From positions 1 to 5,736 of the forward strand of contig JAJFFA010000028.1 of the NCBI GenBank assembly GCA_021776885.1: DNA of 5,736 nucleotides, read 5' to 3'. This stretch comes from Planctomycetota bacterium (GTDB lineage Bacteria; Planctomycetota; UBA1135; GCA-002686595). The notes under the pieces are model-generated. The model did not search any database, had not been told where the DNA came from, and saw nothing but the letters and a program-made list of their open reading frames with translations. Positions 1-5,626 of the stretch are shown one piece after another. The stretch's first letter is position 1; each line of letters opens with the position of its first letter. The translations under genes were made by a program, and so were the position numbers.

Positions 1-447
1 CGTGCCCTCTTGCTCGACGGTGAGCGCCTCCAGCGCCGCACCCTCGCCCGCCTGGCCTACGAAGCCGCCACCTGGGACGGGCAACCGGGTCTCGAGGCCT
101 GGCTCGAGGCCGCCCTCGAGCGCTCGACCCTCGAGCTGATCGAAGAGGACCGCGCCATCGCCTGCGGCGACCTGGTGCTCGACGCGGAGCAGCAACGCGA
201 GCACTTCGACTTCCTGATCAAGGCCGTCGGCATCACCCCCGAGCGCGCCGCCCGCGCGGCCCGGGACTTCAACGACCTGCCCGACGCCAGGCGCCGCCCG
301 TTCTTCGAGCTGTGCATCGAAGGCGAGCCCCTGAGCAGCCTGCTCGAGGGCGGTGCGCACCCGGCCGAGGTCGTGCGCGCCCGGGTCCGCGAGGCGCTCA
401 GCACCCTGCTCGGCACGAACCCCTGGGGCGCCAGCGAGCCCTCCTGA
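1..447 (+). CDS. Helical protein of unknown function, 3' part only (weak sigma region 4-like tail)
   Basis: The frame is open from the first base and closes with TGA at 445-447, so 148 residues are visible and the true start probably lies upstream. A TTG at base 10 is possible, but the codons before it are also coding-like. The protein is soluble, charged and predicted helical, with no signal peptide or membrane segment. The C-terminal part has FNDLP, then F, then EGEPLSSLLEGG, then VVRARVREALSTLL. This order of LP, EG and a final basic helix recalls region 4 of sigma-70-type factors (LP..R..F.L...EG.S, then a helix-turn-helix). Residue conservation is weak and regions 1-2 are not visible, so this is only a hint. 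A TPR protein gene starts four bases after the stop, which indicates an operon. I do not recognise the family. Confidence is high that it is coding and low on any role. Confidence 0.75.
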   Translation, partial: RALLLDGERLQRRTLARLAYEAATWDGQPGLEAWLEAALERSTLELIEEDRAIACGDLVLDAEQQREHFDFLIKAVGITPERAARAARDFNDLPDARRRPFFELCIEGEPLSSLLEGGAHPAEVVRARVREALSTLLGTNPWGASEPS

Positions 448-451
448 AGAC

Positions 452-1366
452 ATGCACGACGACGCTTATCCGAAGGACTTCGACGCGGAGCTGACCGAGC
501 TCCTGCGCGAGCTCTCCAAGGGCTCCGACCCCCACGCGCGCCGCGCAGCCGCGTCGCCCCTCTGGGGCGCGCGGAGCACGACCCCTGGCCTGGCCAAGCT
601 CGAGCGTCACCTGCTGGCGGTGCACCGCGAGGAGCTGGCCTGGCTGCTCTCGGCCGCTTGCCGCGCGGCCCTGCTCGCCTCGCCCCGCCTGAAGCATCAC
701 ATCGACGGCCAGGTCGACCTGACGCGCCGCGTGCAGCCCGTGGTGCGACGCCGCTGGAACGCGCGCTGCTCCGGTCTGCTCGAGCGCGCCGCCGAGGAGA
801 CGGACCTCGACTACGCCATGCGCCTGGTCGCCCTGGCCGCGGGCGCGCCGCGCTTTCCGGGGCTGCGCGCGACGCGCCTGTCCGTCGCCGCCGCCGACGT
901 GCTGCCGAGCCCCGAGACGCGCCTCCTGCACGGCGTCGCCCTGGCGGCGGAGAACCAGCCCGTCGAGGCGCACCAGGTGCTGGGCAAGCTCCTGGGCGAT
1001 GGCCCCAACGCCCTGCAACACTCCTACGCCTGGGAGGCGATCGGGCACATGCGCTCCCGCGCGGGCGACCTCGGGGCTGCCGCCGAAGCCTACCGCGAGT
1101 CCGCCGCGCGCGGACGGCCGGTGCCGCTGCTGGCCGCCTTCGAGTACGCGCTGCGAGCTGCCGACGCAGCGGGCGCGCGGGCCTGCGCTACCGCCCTCGA
1201 CGCGGGCATCCCCGAGGGGGATCCCATCCTGGAGCAGTACGTGACCGACCTCCTCGCGCGCCAGGCGCGCTGCGCCGGACAGCTCCAGGCCGAGGCCCTC
1301 GCAGGCCTGTCGGGAGCGCGATTGGGCCCGGTGGCCCTGGGGGTGGTGCGTGCGCTCATCGGCTGA
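452..1366 (+). CDS. TPR-repeat protein of unknown function
   Basis: The ATG at 452 gives 304 residues. The same frame is open further upstream, but that part overlaps the preceding gene and is unlike the rest, so the ATG four bases after the upstream stop is preferred. No strong Shine-Dalgarno is seen, so reinitiation from the preceding gene is likely. The N-terminal half (about 1-150) is helical and rich in Ala, Arg and Leu, without a recognisable domain. Residues about 157-253 form three helical pairs spaced 34 residues apart (starting near 157, 191 and 225), the TPR period. In the middle repeat W194, G198, A210 and Y214 sit at TPR consensus positions 4, 8, 20 and 24. There is no signal peptide or membrane segment, so it is probably a cytoplasmic scaffold or partner protein. 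It is probably co-transcribed with the gene before it. The specific function is unknown. Confidence 0.8.
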   Translation: MHDDAYPKDFDAELTELLRELSKGSDPHARRAAASPLWGARSTTPGLAKLERHLLAVHREELAWLLSAACRAALLASPRLKHHIDGQVDLTRRVQPVVRRRWNARCSGLLERAAEETDLDYAMRLVALAAGAPRFPGLRATRLSVAAADVLPSPETRLLHGVALAAENQPVEAHQVLGKLLGDGPNALQHSYAWEAIGHMRSRAGDLGAAAEAYRESAARGRPVPLLAAFEYALRAADAAGARACATALDAGIPEGDPILEQYVTDLLARQARCAGQLQAEALAGLSGARLGPVALGVVRALIG

Positions 1367-1381
1367 GGCGAGCCGCATCCA

Positions 1382-1407
1382 GCGAGGCGACGAGCGCCCC
1401 GCCTCGC
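1382..1407 (+). terminator. Hairpin downstream of the TPR gene, possible terminator
   Basis: GCGAGGCG at 1382-1389 is perfectly complementary to CGCCTCGC at 1400-1407, with a 10-base loop. It lies 15 bases after the TPR gene stop. GAGGCGAG at 1365-1372, spanning that stop, could also pair with CTCGCCTC at 1442-1449, so alternative folds exist. No T-run follows, so it is not a classical intrinsic terminator. It may be a 3' stabilising hairpin or chance pairing in very GC-rich DNA. Confidence 0.3.
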
Positions 1408-1570
1408 CCGCCGGCCCGATCGGTGTGCCCCCCGGCCCGGGCTCGCCTCCCCCGCCGCCGCCCCCACGACCGAAGTGACGCGGCTCCGCCCGCCGCTGGC
1501 TGTGGGCCTCCGGCGCTGAGAGCAGCGGACCGAGCAGCGATCCGAGGCGGACGTTCCCCCGGCGTGACCC

Positions 1571-1586
1571 GTCCCGTACAAGGGAC
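1571..1586 (+). promoter_or_regulatory. Small dyad overlapping the MFS gene ribosome binding site
   Basis: GTCCC at 1571-1575 pairs perfectly with GGGAC at 1582-1586 around a six-base loop (GTACAA). The right arm contains most of the Shine-Dalgarno-like AAGGGA (1580-1585), which sits six bases before the ATG at 1592. In the mRNA this stem would cover the ribosome binding site. In DNA it could be half of an operator. The stem is only five pairs and no regulator gene is adjacent, so regulation is a guess. Confidence 0.3.
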
Positions 1587-1591
1587 GCAGC

Positions 1592-2905
1592 ATGGAGTCC
1601 AAGCCGCCGCGTGTCCTGGGTCTGGTGTTCCTGACCGTGTTCCTCGACATGGTCGGGTTCTCGGTCATCTTCCCCCTCTTTCCCTCGATGCTGACGTGGT
1701 ACGTCGAGCGCGAGGGCGAGGCCAGCCTGATCGGGCGCCTGGTCGAGTCCCTCTCGAACCTCGCCGGGACCGAGTTCGCGGTGGTGACCCTCTTCGGCGG
1801 CGTGCTGGGCTCCCTGTACTCGGTGCTGCAGTTCGTCGCCGCTCCGCTCTGGGGCTCCCTCTCCGACCGCATCGGACGCCGACCGACCCTGCTCGTGACC
1901 CTGGCCGGGACGACCCTCTCCTACGTCGTCTGGTTCTTCGCGGGCAGCTTCTGGATCCTGATCGTCGCGCGGCTGCTGGGCGGCGTCGCCGCCGGCAACA
2001 TCTCGACGGCCTCGGCGGTGATCGCCGACACCCACGAGGGCCCCGAGCGCGCCAAGGGCATGGGCGCCATGGGCGCGGGCATCGGCCTGGGCTTCGTCGT
2101 CGGACCGGCCCTCGGAGGCCTGTTCTCCAGCGTCGACCTGTCCGCGGACTGGAGCGCAGGCGCAGCCCTGGGCGTCAACCCCTTCAGCGCCGCGGCGGCC
2201 GCGGCCTTCGTCCTGGCCCTGATCAACTTCGCCTGGGCCGCCCTGCGCTTCCCGGAGACGCGCCGTCCCGGTACGGCGAGCGCGTCCGCCGGCCGCACGC
2301 TCAACCCGCTCGGCGCCCTGCGCGCCATCGACCAGCCCGGCGTGCGCGCCACCAACCTGGCCTACTTCCTGTACTTCACCGCCTTCGGCGCGATGGAGTT
2401 CACCCTGACCTTCCTGGCCGCCGAGCGCCTCGACTACGGCCCGCGGGACAACATGTGGATGTTCGTCTTCGTGGGTCTCGTGATCGCGTTCGTGCAGGGC
2501 GGACTCGTGCGGCGCCTCGTGCCGCGCCTCGGCGAGCGCAGGGTGGCGGTGACGGGCCTGGTCCTGACCCTGCCCGGCTTCGTGATCGTCGGCGCGGCCC
2601 ACTCGGCGGGCACCCTCTATGCCGGGCTGGGCTTCCTGTCCTTCGGCTCGGCCCTGGTGATGCCCTCGCTCTCGTCCCTGGTCTCGCGCTACAGCCCCGA
2701 GGAGCGCCAGGGCCTGGCCCTGGGGGTCTTCCGCTCCCTGGGCTCCCTGGCCCGGGCCATCGCGCCCCTGGTCGGGGGCATCCTGTTCTGGAGCGTCTCG
2801 TCGGCTGCCCCCTACTACGGCGGGGCCGCCTTCCTGGTCCTGCCCCTGTTCCTGGCCCTTTCCCTGCCCCCCGTCCCCGCTTCGGGCGCAGAAGTCGACG
2901 GCTAG
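1592..2905 (+). CDS. MFS efflux transporter, TetA-like (TCR/Tet, DHA1 type)
   Basis: This is a 437-residue inner-membrane protein with about 12 membrane segments, probably exporting small molecules in exchange for protons. Evidence is the ordered set of DHA1 signatures. Segment 1 has an acidic residue (D19) in FLDMVGFSVIFPLFP, much like the TetA start. Motif A follows segment 2 (G88, D92, R93, G95, R96, R97). R127 lies in RLLGGVAAGN, with a following IAD (144-146) as in TetA proteins. The antiporter motif C is at about 161-176 (GIGLGFVVGPALGG). The central loop is near 220-250. The ATG at 1592 has AAGGGA six bases upstream. The loop between segments 1 and 2 (about 38-63) is longer than I recall for TetA(B), and another Ala-rich stretch lies at about 181-206. 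The substrate cannot be read from sequence, so tetracycline resistance should not be assumed. The next gene follows after 46 bases. Confidence 0.92.
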   Translation: MESKPPRVLGLVFLTVFLDMVGFSVIFPLFPSMLTWYVEREGEASLIGRLVESLSNLAGTEFAVVTLFGGVLGSLYSVLQFVAAPLWGSLSDRIGRRPTLLVTLAGTTLSYVVWFFAGSFWILIVARLLGGVAAGNISTASAVIADTHEGPERAKGMGAMGAGIGLGFVVGPALGGLFSSVDLSADWSAGAALGVNPFSAAAAAAFVLALINFAWAALRFPETRRPGTASASAGRTLNPLGALRAIDQPGVRATNLAYFLYFTAFGAMEFTLTFLAAERLDYGPRDNMWMFVFVGLVIAFVQGGLVRRLVPRLGERRVAVTGLVLTLPGFVIVGAAHSAGTLYAGLGFLSFGSALVMPSLSSLVSRYSPEERQGLALGVFRSLGSLARAIAPLVGGILFWSVSSAAPYYGGAAFLVLPLFLALSLPPVPASGAEVDG

Positions 2906-2951
2906 ACCGGCAGCGGTCCAGTTGCGGGAGCGGGCACCCGATGAGAAGACC

Positions 2952-3311
2952 ATGAAGCGACACGTCATGAACTCTCCACGCCTCGCCACCGCGCTCCTGG
3001 TCGGACTCTTTGCCACCGGCATCCTGGCCCCCGCCGTGGCCACGCGCCAGGACGCCGTGCTCGAGGAGCGCGTGGTCGAGCTCGAGGAAAAGGTCAAGGC
3101 CCTCGAGGCCTACCTGGCCCAGCAAGCCGAGAGCGCCAAGTCCCTCTCCACCTCCCTCGACACGTCGGAGAAGGAGGGCTTCACGTTCGGCATCAACCCG
3201 CGCTCGCGGGAGGTGCTGCTCGAGGGCTTCCGCGGCCTGGCCAAGAGCCTGCAGACCGGGGCCCCGAAGGCGGAGAAGGAAGCGAGTGACGAAGGCGGCC
3301 GGAGACGCTGA
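2952..3311 (+). CDS. Small exported or membrane-anchored coiled-coil protein
   Basis: From the ATG at 2952 the protein has 119 residues. It begins MKRHVMNSPR, followed by a hydrophobic run at about 11-30 ending APAVA, then a polar stretch. This looks like a Sec signal peptide with a possible cleavage after A30, or an uncleaved anchor. Residues about 36-56 form a coiled coil with hydrophobics at L37, V41, L44, V48, L51 and L55 (alternating spacing of 4 and 3). A second amphipathic helix (about 85-102) follows a Gly/Phe-containing linker. The tail is highly charged. An in-frame ATG at 2967 is an alternative start, and a TTG at 2922 is less likely. The ribosome binding site is weak (GAGAAG, three bases before the ATG). 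The gene lies 46 bases after the MFS gene, and its last 26 bases overlap the recombinase gene. I do not recognise the family. A periplasmic oligomer or envelope spacer is a guess. Confidence 0.75.
   Translation: MKRHVMNSPRLATALLVGLFATGILAPAVATRQDAVLEERVVELEEKVKALEAYLAQQAESAKSLSTSLDTSEKEGFTFGINPRSREVLLEGFRGLAKSLQTGAPKAEKEASDEGGRRR
3276..3280 (+). promoter_or_regulatory. Shine-Dalgarno deciding the GTG start of the xer gene
   Basis: AAGGA at 3276-3280, within the longer purine tract GGAGAAGGA, lies five bases before the GTG at 3286. It sits inside the coding region of the upstream coiled-coil gene. This places the recombinase start at 3286, since the open frame further upstream is a shadow of that gene, and it supports translational coupling. 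Confidence 0.7.
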
Positions 3312-4218
3312 GACCGGCGTCCTCGACGCCGCCATCGACGATTACCTCAGGCGTCTCACCGACGCCCGGGGTTCCTCGGCGCACACCCTGCGCGCCTACG
3401 GCGCGGACCTCTCCGAGCTGGCGGCCTTCCTCGAGCGCCGCGGCGAGCTCGACCCGCGGGGCATCACGCCGCGCACCCTGCGCGCCTTCCTGGCGCACCT
3501 GGAGGAGCGGCGCCTGGCGCGCACCAGCGTGGCGCGCAAGCTCTCGGCCGTGCGCTCGTTCCTGAAGCACCTGGTCGACACCGGGATGCTCGAGGCCAGC
3601 CCCGCCATCGGCCTGCGCCAGCGGCGCGTCGCCCGCAGCCTGCCCGCGGTGCTCTCGGAGGAGGAGATCGCCGCGCTGCTGGCGGCCCCCGACACGACGA
3701 CCGTCCTGGGCCGCCGCGACCGCGCCCTGCTCGAGACGATGTACTCGGCCGGCACGCGCGCCGCCGAGACCGTGGGCCTCGACGCGGGCGACCTGGACCT
3801 GACCCGCGGCATCGCTCGGGTGCTGGGCAAGGGCGGCAAGGAGCGCCTGGCGCCCCTCGGCAGCTTCGCCTGCCGGGCCCTGGCCGAGACCCTCGCCGAC
3901 GCCCCCGGACAGCTGCGCGGACGGCCGCGGGGCGACACGCCGGTCTTCCGCAACCAGCGCGACGGGCGCCTGACGACGCGCTCCCTCGAGCGCATCGTCG
4001 CGCGCTGCGTGACCCGCGCCGGCATCCGGCGCCACGCGACGCCCCACACCCTGCGCCACAGCTTCGCGACCCATCTCCTGGACCACGGCGCGGACCTGCG
4101 CTCGGTGCAGGAGCTCCTGGGTCACGCGCACCTGGTCACGACCCAGATCTACACCCACGTCAGCGTCGAGCGCTTGCGCAAGGTCTACGAGCAGGCGCAC
4201 CCGCGGGCCACGCGCTGA
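3286..4218 (+). CDS. xerC: Tyrosine recombinase XerC/XerD
   Basis: This 310-residue protein is close to the usual Xer length of about 300. It is expected to cut and rejoin DNA through a 3'-phosphotyrosine link at dif-like sites, resolving chromosome dimers at division. The N-terminal core-binding domain covers about 12-100 (YLRRL, then TLRAYGADL). The catalytic domain follows with the full active-site set: R158 (in SAGTRAAE), K182 (in GKGGKERLAPLG), H254 and R257 (in HTLRHSFATHLL), H280 (in LLGHA) and the nucleophile Y289 (in TTQIYTHV). From remembered E. coli numbering, these spacings equal those of XerD. The C-terminal VYEQAHPRATR is closer to XerC, so XerC versus XerD is not certain. The GTG start is chosen for its AAGGA and the family length. 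The gene overlaps the preceding one by 26 bases and converges on a transporter gene. An integron or phage integrase is less likely, as no attachment site or mobile gene is seen. Confidence 0.93.
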   Translation: MTKAAGDAETGVLDAAIDDYLRRLTDARGSSAHTLRAYGADLSELAAFLERRGELDPRGITPRTLRAFLAHLEERRLARTSVARKLSAVRSFLKHLVDTGMLEASPAIGLRQRRVARSLPAVLSEEEIAALLAAPDTTTVLGRRDRALLETMYSAGTRAAETVGLDAGDLDLTRGIARVLGKGGKERLAPLGSFACRALAETLADAPGQLRGRPRGDTPVFRNQRDGRLTTRSLERIVARCVTRAGIRRHATPHTLRHSFATHLLDHGADLRSVQELLGHAHLVTTQIYTHVSVERLRKVYEQAHPRATR

Positions 4219-4231
4219 GCGTCCGACCACG

Positions 4232-4264
4232 GCCGGCTACGCCGGCTACGCCTGCTACGCCTGC
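4232..4264. repeat. 9-base tandem repeat at the convergent gene junction
   Basis: The unit GCCGGCTAC occurs twice, followed by GCCTGCTAC and a partial GCCTGC, giving about 3.7 copies with period 9. It fills the gap between the xer stop and the minus-strand transporter, and extends over that gene's last codons and TAG stop (4255-4257). Two GCCGGC units (4232-4237 and 4241-4246) can pair across a three-base loop, so it could act as a weak bidirectional 3' hairpin. No T-run is present. It could equally be replication slippage. Confidence 0.75.
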
Positions 4265-5202
4265 TCGCGCACCTGGCCCGGTGCGCTGCCCTCGGCGTCG
4301 CGTGCGCGGCGCATGAGCGCCATGCCCCAGACGATCGCTGCACCGGCCAGGAGCTGACCGATCCCGATCGGCTCGCCGAGCAGGGCCCAGCCGCCGATCA
4401 GCGCCAGCACCGGGACGAGGTACGTGTACACCGCCGTCTGCGACGGCCCGACGCCGCGGATGCCGACGTTCCAGAGCACGTACGCCACCCCGGACGAGAA
4501 CAGGCCCGAGTAGACGAGCACCCACCAGACCCGCGCCGGGGCGGCGCTGAGCTGGGCCGCGTCCCAGCGCGGGAGGGCCACCAGCCACAGGGGGACCAGG
4601 GCGACGAGCATCGAGGTGAAGGCCAGCCACGTGGGCGAGGCCGCCTTGAGCAGCGGACGGTTCAGCACCGTGTAGACCGCCCAGCCCAGGGCCGCGCCCA
4701 GGGTCAGGGTGTTGCCCACGACGGAGGAGGAGCCGTCGAGGGGCGCCGGCCCCGTGACGACGAGCTGCACGGCACCGAGGAAGCCGATCACCACGCCGGC
4801 CAGCGCCGCCGGTCGCAGGGCCTCGACCCGCGAGGCGTGTCCGAAGACCGCGGTCCACAGGGGCGCCGTCGCGACCAGCAGGGCCGAGGTGCCGGAGGTC
4901 GTGCGCTCGAGCCCGAGGATGAAGAACACCTGGTACGCGAGGTGGCCCAGGAGCCCGGAGATGATCAGGCGCACCAGGTTCGAGCGCGACAGGGGCGGCC
5001 CGGGCACCTCGAGCCGAACCCGCTCGCGCCAGCCGAGGACGCCGAGCAGGGCCACCGAGAGGGTGAAGCGCAGGGCGTGGAAGACCAGCGGGTCGAGCCA
5101 CGACACGGCGTCCTTCATCAAGGGGAAGTTCACCCCCCAGATGACGACGACCGTGAGCAGGGCGGCATCGTGCCGCCAGCGCAGAGCGCCCGGTTCGCTC
5201 AC
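4255..5202 (-). CDS. EamA/DMT-family transporter (RhaT/YdcZ-like permease)
   Basis: The GTG at 5200-5202 gives 315 residues, typical of ten-segment EamA permeases that move metabolites or amino acids across the inner membrane. Two EamA repeats are visible. The first begins with VVVIWGVNFPLMK (about 18-30) and ends with the segment block containing TTSGTSALLVATAPLW (101-116) and a following Gly-rich helix to about 150. The second starts near 163 and has NVGIRGVGPSQTAVYTYLVP (245-264), then GGWALLGEP (270-278) and a last helix ending near 297. The C-terminus is charged and cytoplasmic. The GTG is preferred because GGAG lies five bases upstream and the protein then begins just before segment 1. 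An ATG at 5253 would add 17 polar residues and overlap the upstream gene by 23 bases. It probably forms an operon with the small gene before it, 28 bases away. The substrate is unknown. Confidence 0.9.
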   Translation of the reverse strand: MSEPGALRWRHDAALLTVVVIWGVNFPLMKDAVSWLDPLVFHALRFTLSVALLGVLGWRERVRLEVPGPPLSRSNLVRLIISGLLGHLAYQVFFILGLERTTSGTSALLVATAPLWTAVFGHASRVEALRPAALAGVVIGFLGAVQLVVTGPAPLDGSSSVVGNTLTLGAALGWAVYTVLNRPLLKAASPTWLAFTSMLVALVPLWLVALPRWDAAQLSAAPARVWWVLVYSGLFSSGVAYVLWNVGIRGVGPSQTAVYTYLVPVLALIGGWALLGEPIGIGQLLAGAAIVWGMALMRRARDAEGSAPGQVREQA

Positions 5203-5230
5203 CGGCGCTCCGTCTTCCCGGGGCGCAGCA

Positions 5231-5518
5231 TCAGTCGAGCGGCGCGCGCCCATCCCGGGCGCCGTCCTCACCGTCGACCTGGCGCAGCACGCTCTTGAAC
5301 TCGTCCGGGCTGCAGATGCCCTTCTCCACGATGACGCGCTGCAGGGTCTTCGTGGCCAGGGCCAGTTCGCCCAGGGCGCGCTCCAGGCGTGCGGCGTCCA
5401 CTCCACCCCCGGCGCTGCGCACGGCCGCCGCTTCGCGCCGCGCCTCCGCCGCTTCCTTGCGGGCGTCGTCGATCTGCGTGTGCTGGTAGATGTCGAAGAT
5501 CCAGTTCAACAGACTCAA
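5231..5518 (-). CDS. Small coiled-coil protein of unknown function
   Basis: The gene encodes 95 residues from a TTG at 5516-5518. The start is supported by a perfect AGGAG (5530-5526 on the minus strand) seven bases upstream, and by the shift from non-coding-like to coherent protein at that point (MSLLNWIFDIYQHTQ). A short hydrophobic N-terminus is followed by a charged helix at about 16-35 rich in Glu, Ala and Arg, a Gly hinge (GGG, 37-39), and a second helix at about 41-66. A C-terminal motif reads GICSPDEFKSVLRQVDGEDG (67-86). A helix followed by an acidic aspartate-rich end of this kind recurs in small proteins of planctomycete-like genomes as far as I recall, but I cannot name the family. 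It is probably a cytoplasmic or membrane-associated oligomer. It lies 28 bases before the transporter gene and is probably co-transcribed with it. Confidence 0.75.
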   Translation of the reverse strand: MSLLNWIFDIYQHTQIDDARKEAAEARREAAAVRSAGGGVDAARLERALGELALATKTLQRVIVEKGICSPDEFKSVLRQVDGEDGARDGRAPLD

Positions 5519-5525
5519 GGCTGGG

Positions 5526-5530
5526 CTCCT
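5526..5530 (-). promoter_or_regulatory. AGGAG ribosome binding site fixing a TTG start
   Basis: CTCCT on the plus strand reads AGGAG on the minus strand, seven bases before the TTG at 5518. It is the strongest Shine-Dalgarno in the window and is the main reason for rejecting the longer open frame starting near 5620. Confidence 0.75.
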
Positions 5531-5603
5531 GGTCAGGGGGGTCTGGCGCGAGACGTTAGCCGATCCGCAGGCGCCATTCCCGGTCGGAGTCGTGCAACGT
5601 GGC

Positions 5604-5623
5604 CCCATGCCCCGCAGCATGGG
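5604..5623. promoter_or_regulatory. Inverted repeat in the divergent intergenic region
   Basis: CCCATGC (5604-5610) pairs with GCATGGG (5617-5623) across a six-base loop, ending three bases before the ATG at 5627. It lies in the only divergent intergenic stretch of the window, where promoters for the minus-strand pair and the rightward gene are expected. It may be an operator or an mRNA hairpin. No convincing -35/-10 pair was found on either strand. Confidence 0.35.
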
Positions 5624-5626
5624 CCG

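Noticed and set aside
658..2955. A 765-codon plus-strand open frame in another phase
   Set aside because: It crosses the TPR gene, the intergenic gap and the MFS gene. Its translation is Arg/Pro/Gly-rich low-complexity sequence, which is a GC-driven shadow.
398..3097. An 899-codon open frame on the minus strand
   Set aside because: It lies opposite the TPR and MFS genes, which have recognisable motifs. Its translation is biased to Gly, Gln, Glu, Arg and His with no domain, as expected for a stop-poor antisense frame in very GC-rich DNA.
3286..4218. The tyrosine recombinase as a sign of an integron or genomic island
   Set aside because: The protein has the length and C-terminus of Xer housekeeping recombinases. 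There is no attachment site, cassette array, tRNA or other mobile gene nearby, and base composition does not change around it.
3193..4230. Long minus-strand open frames opposite the xer gene
   Set aside because: The plus strand encodes a complete tyrosine recombinase with all catalytic residues, and the antisense translations show no motif.
4160..5101. A second minus-strand frame within the EamA gene
   Set aside because: The EamA frame has both family repeats and ten membrane segments, while this frame is Arg/Gly/Ala-rich with no fold signal.
5592..5597. TTGCAC as a -35 box for the minus-strand operon
   Set aside because: No acceptable -10 hexamer is found at 16-18 bases. GCTAAC further on is too distant and matches poorly.
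5519..5620. N-terminal extension of the 95-residue minus-strand gene to an ATG at 5620
   Set aside because: The added 34 residues are not coherent with the rest, whereas the TTG at 5518 has a perfect AGGAG at seven bases.
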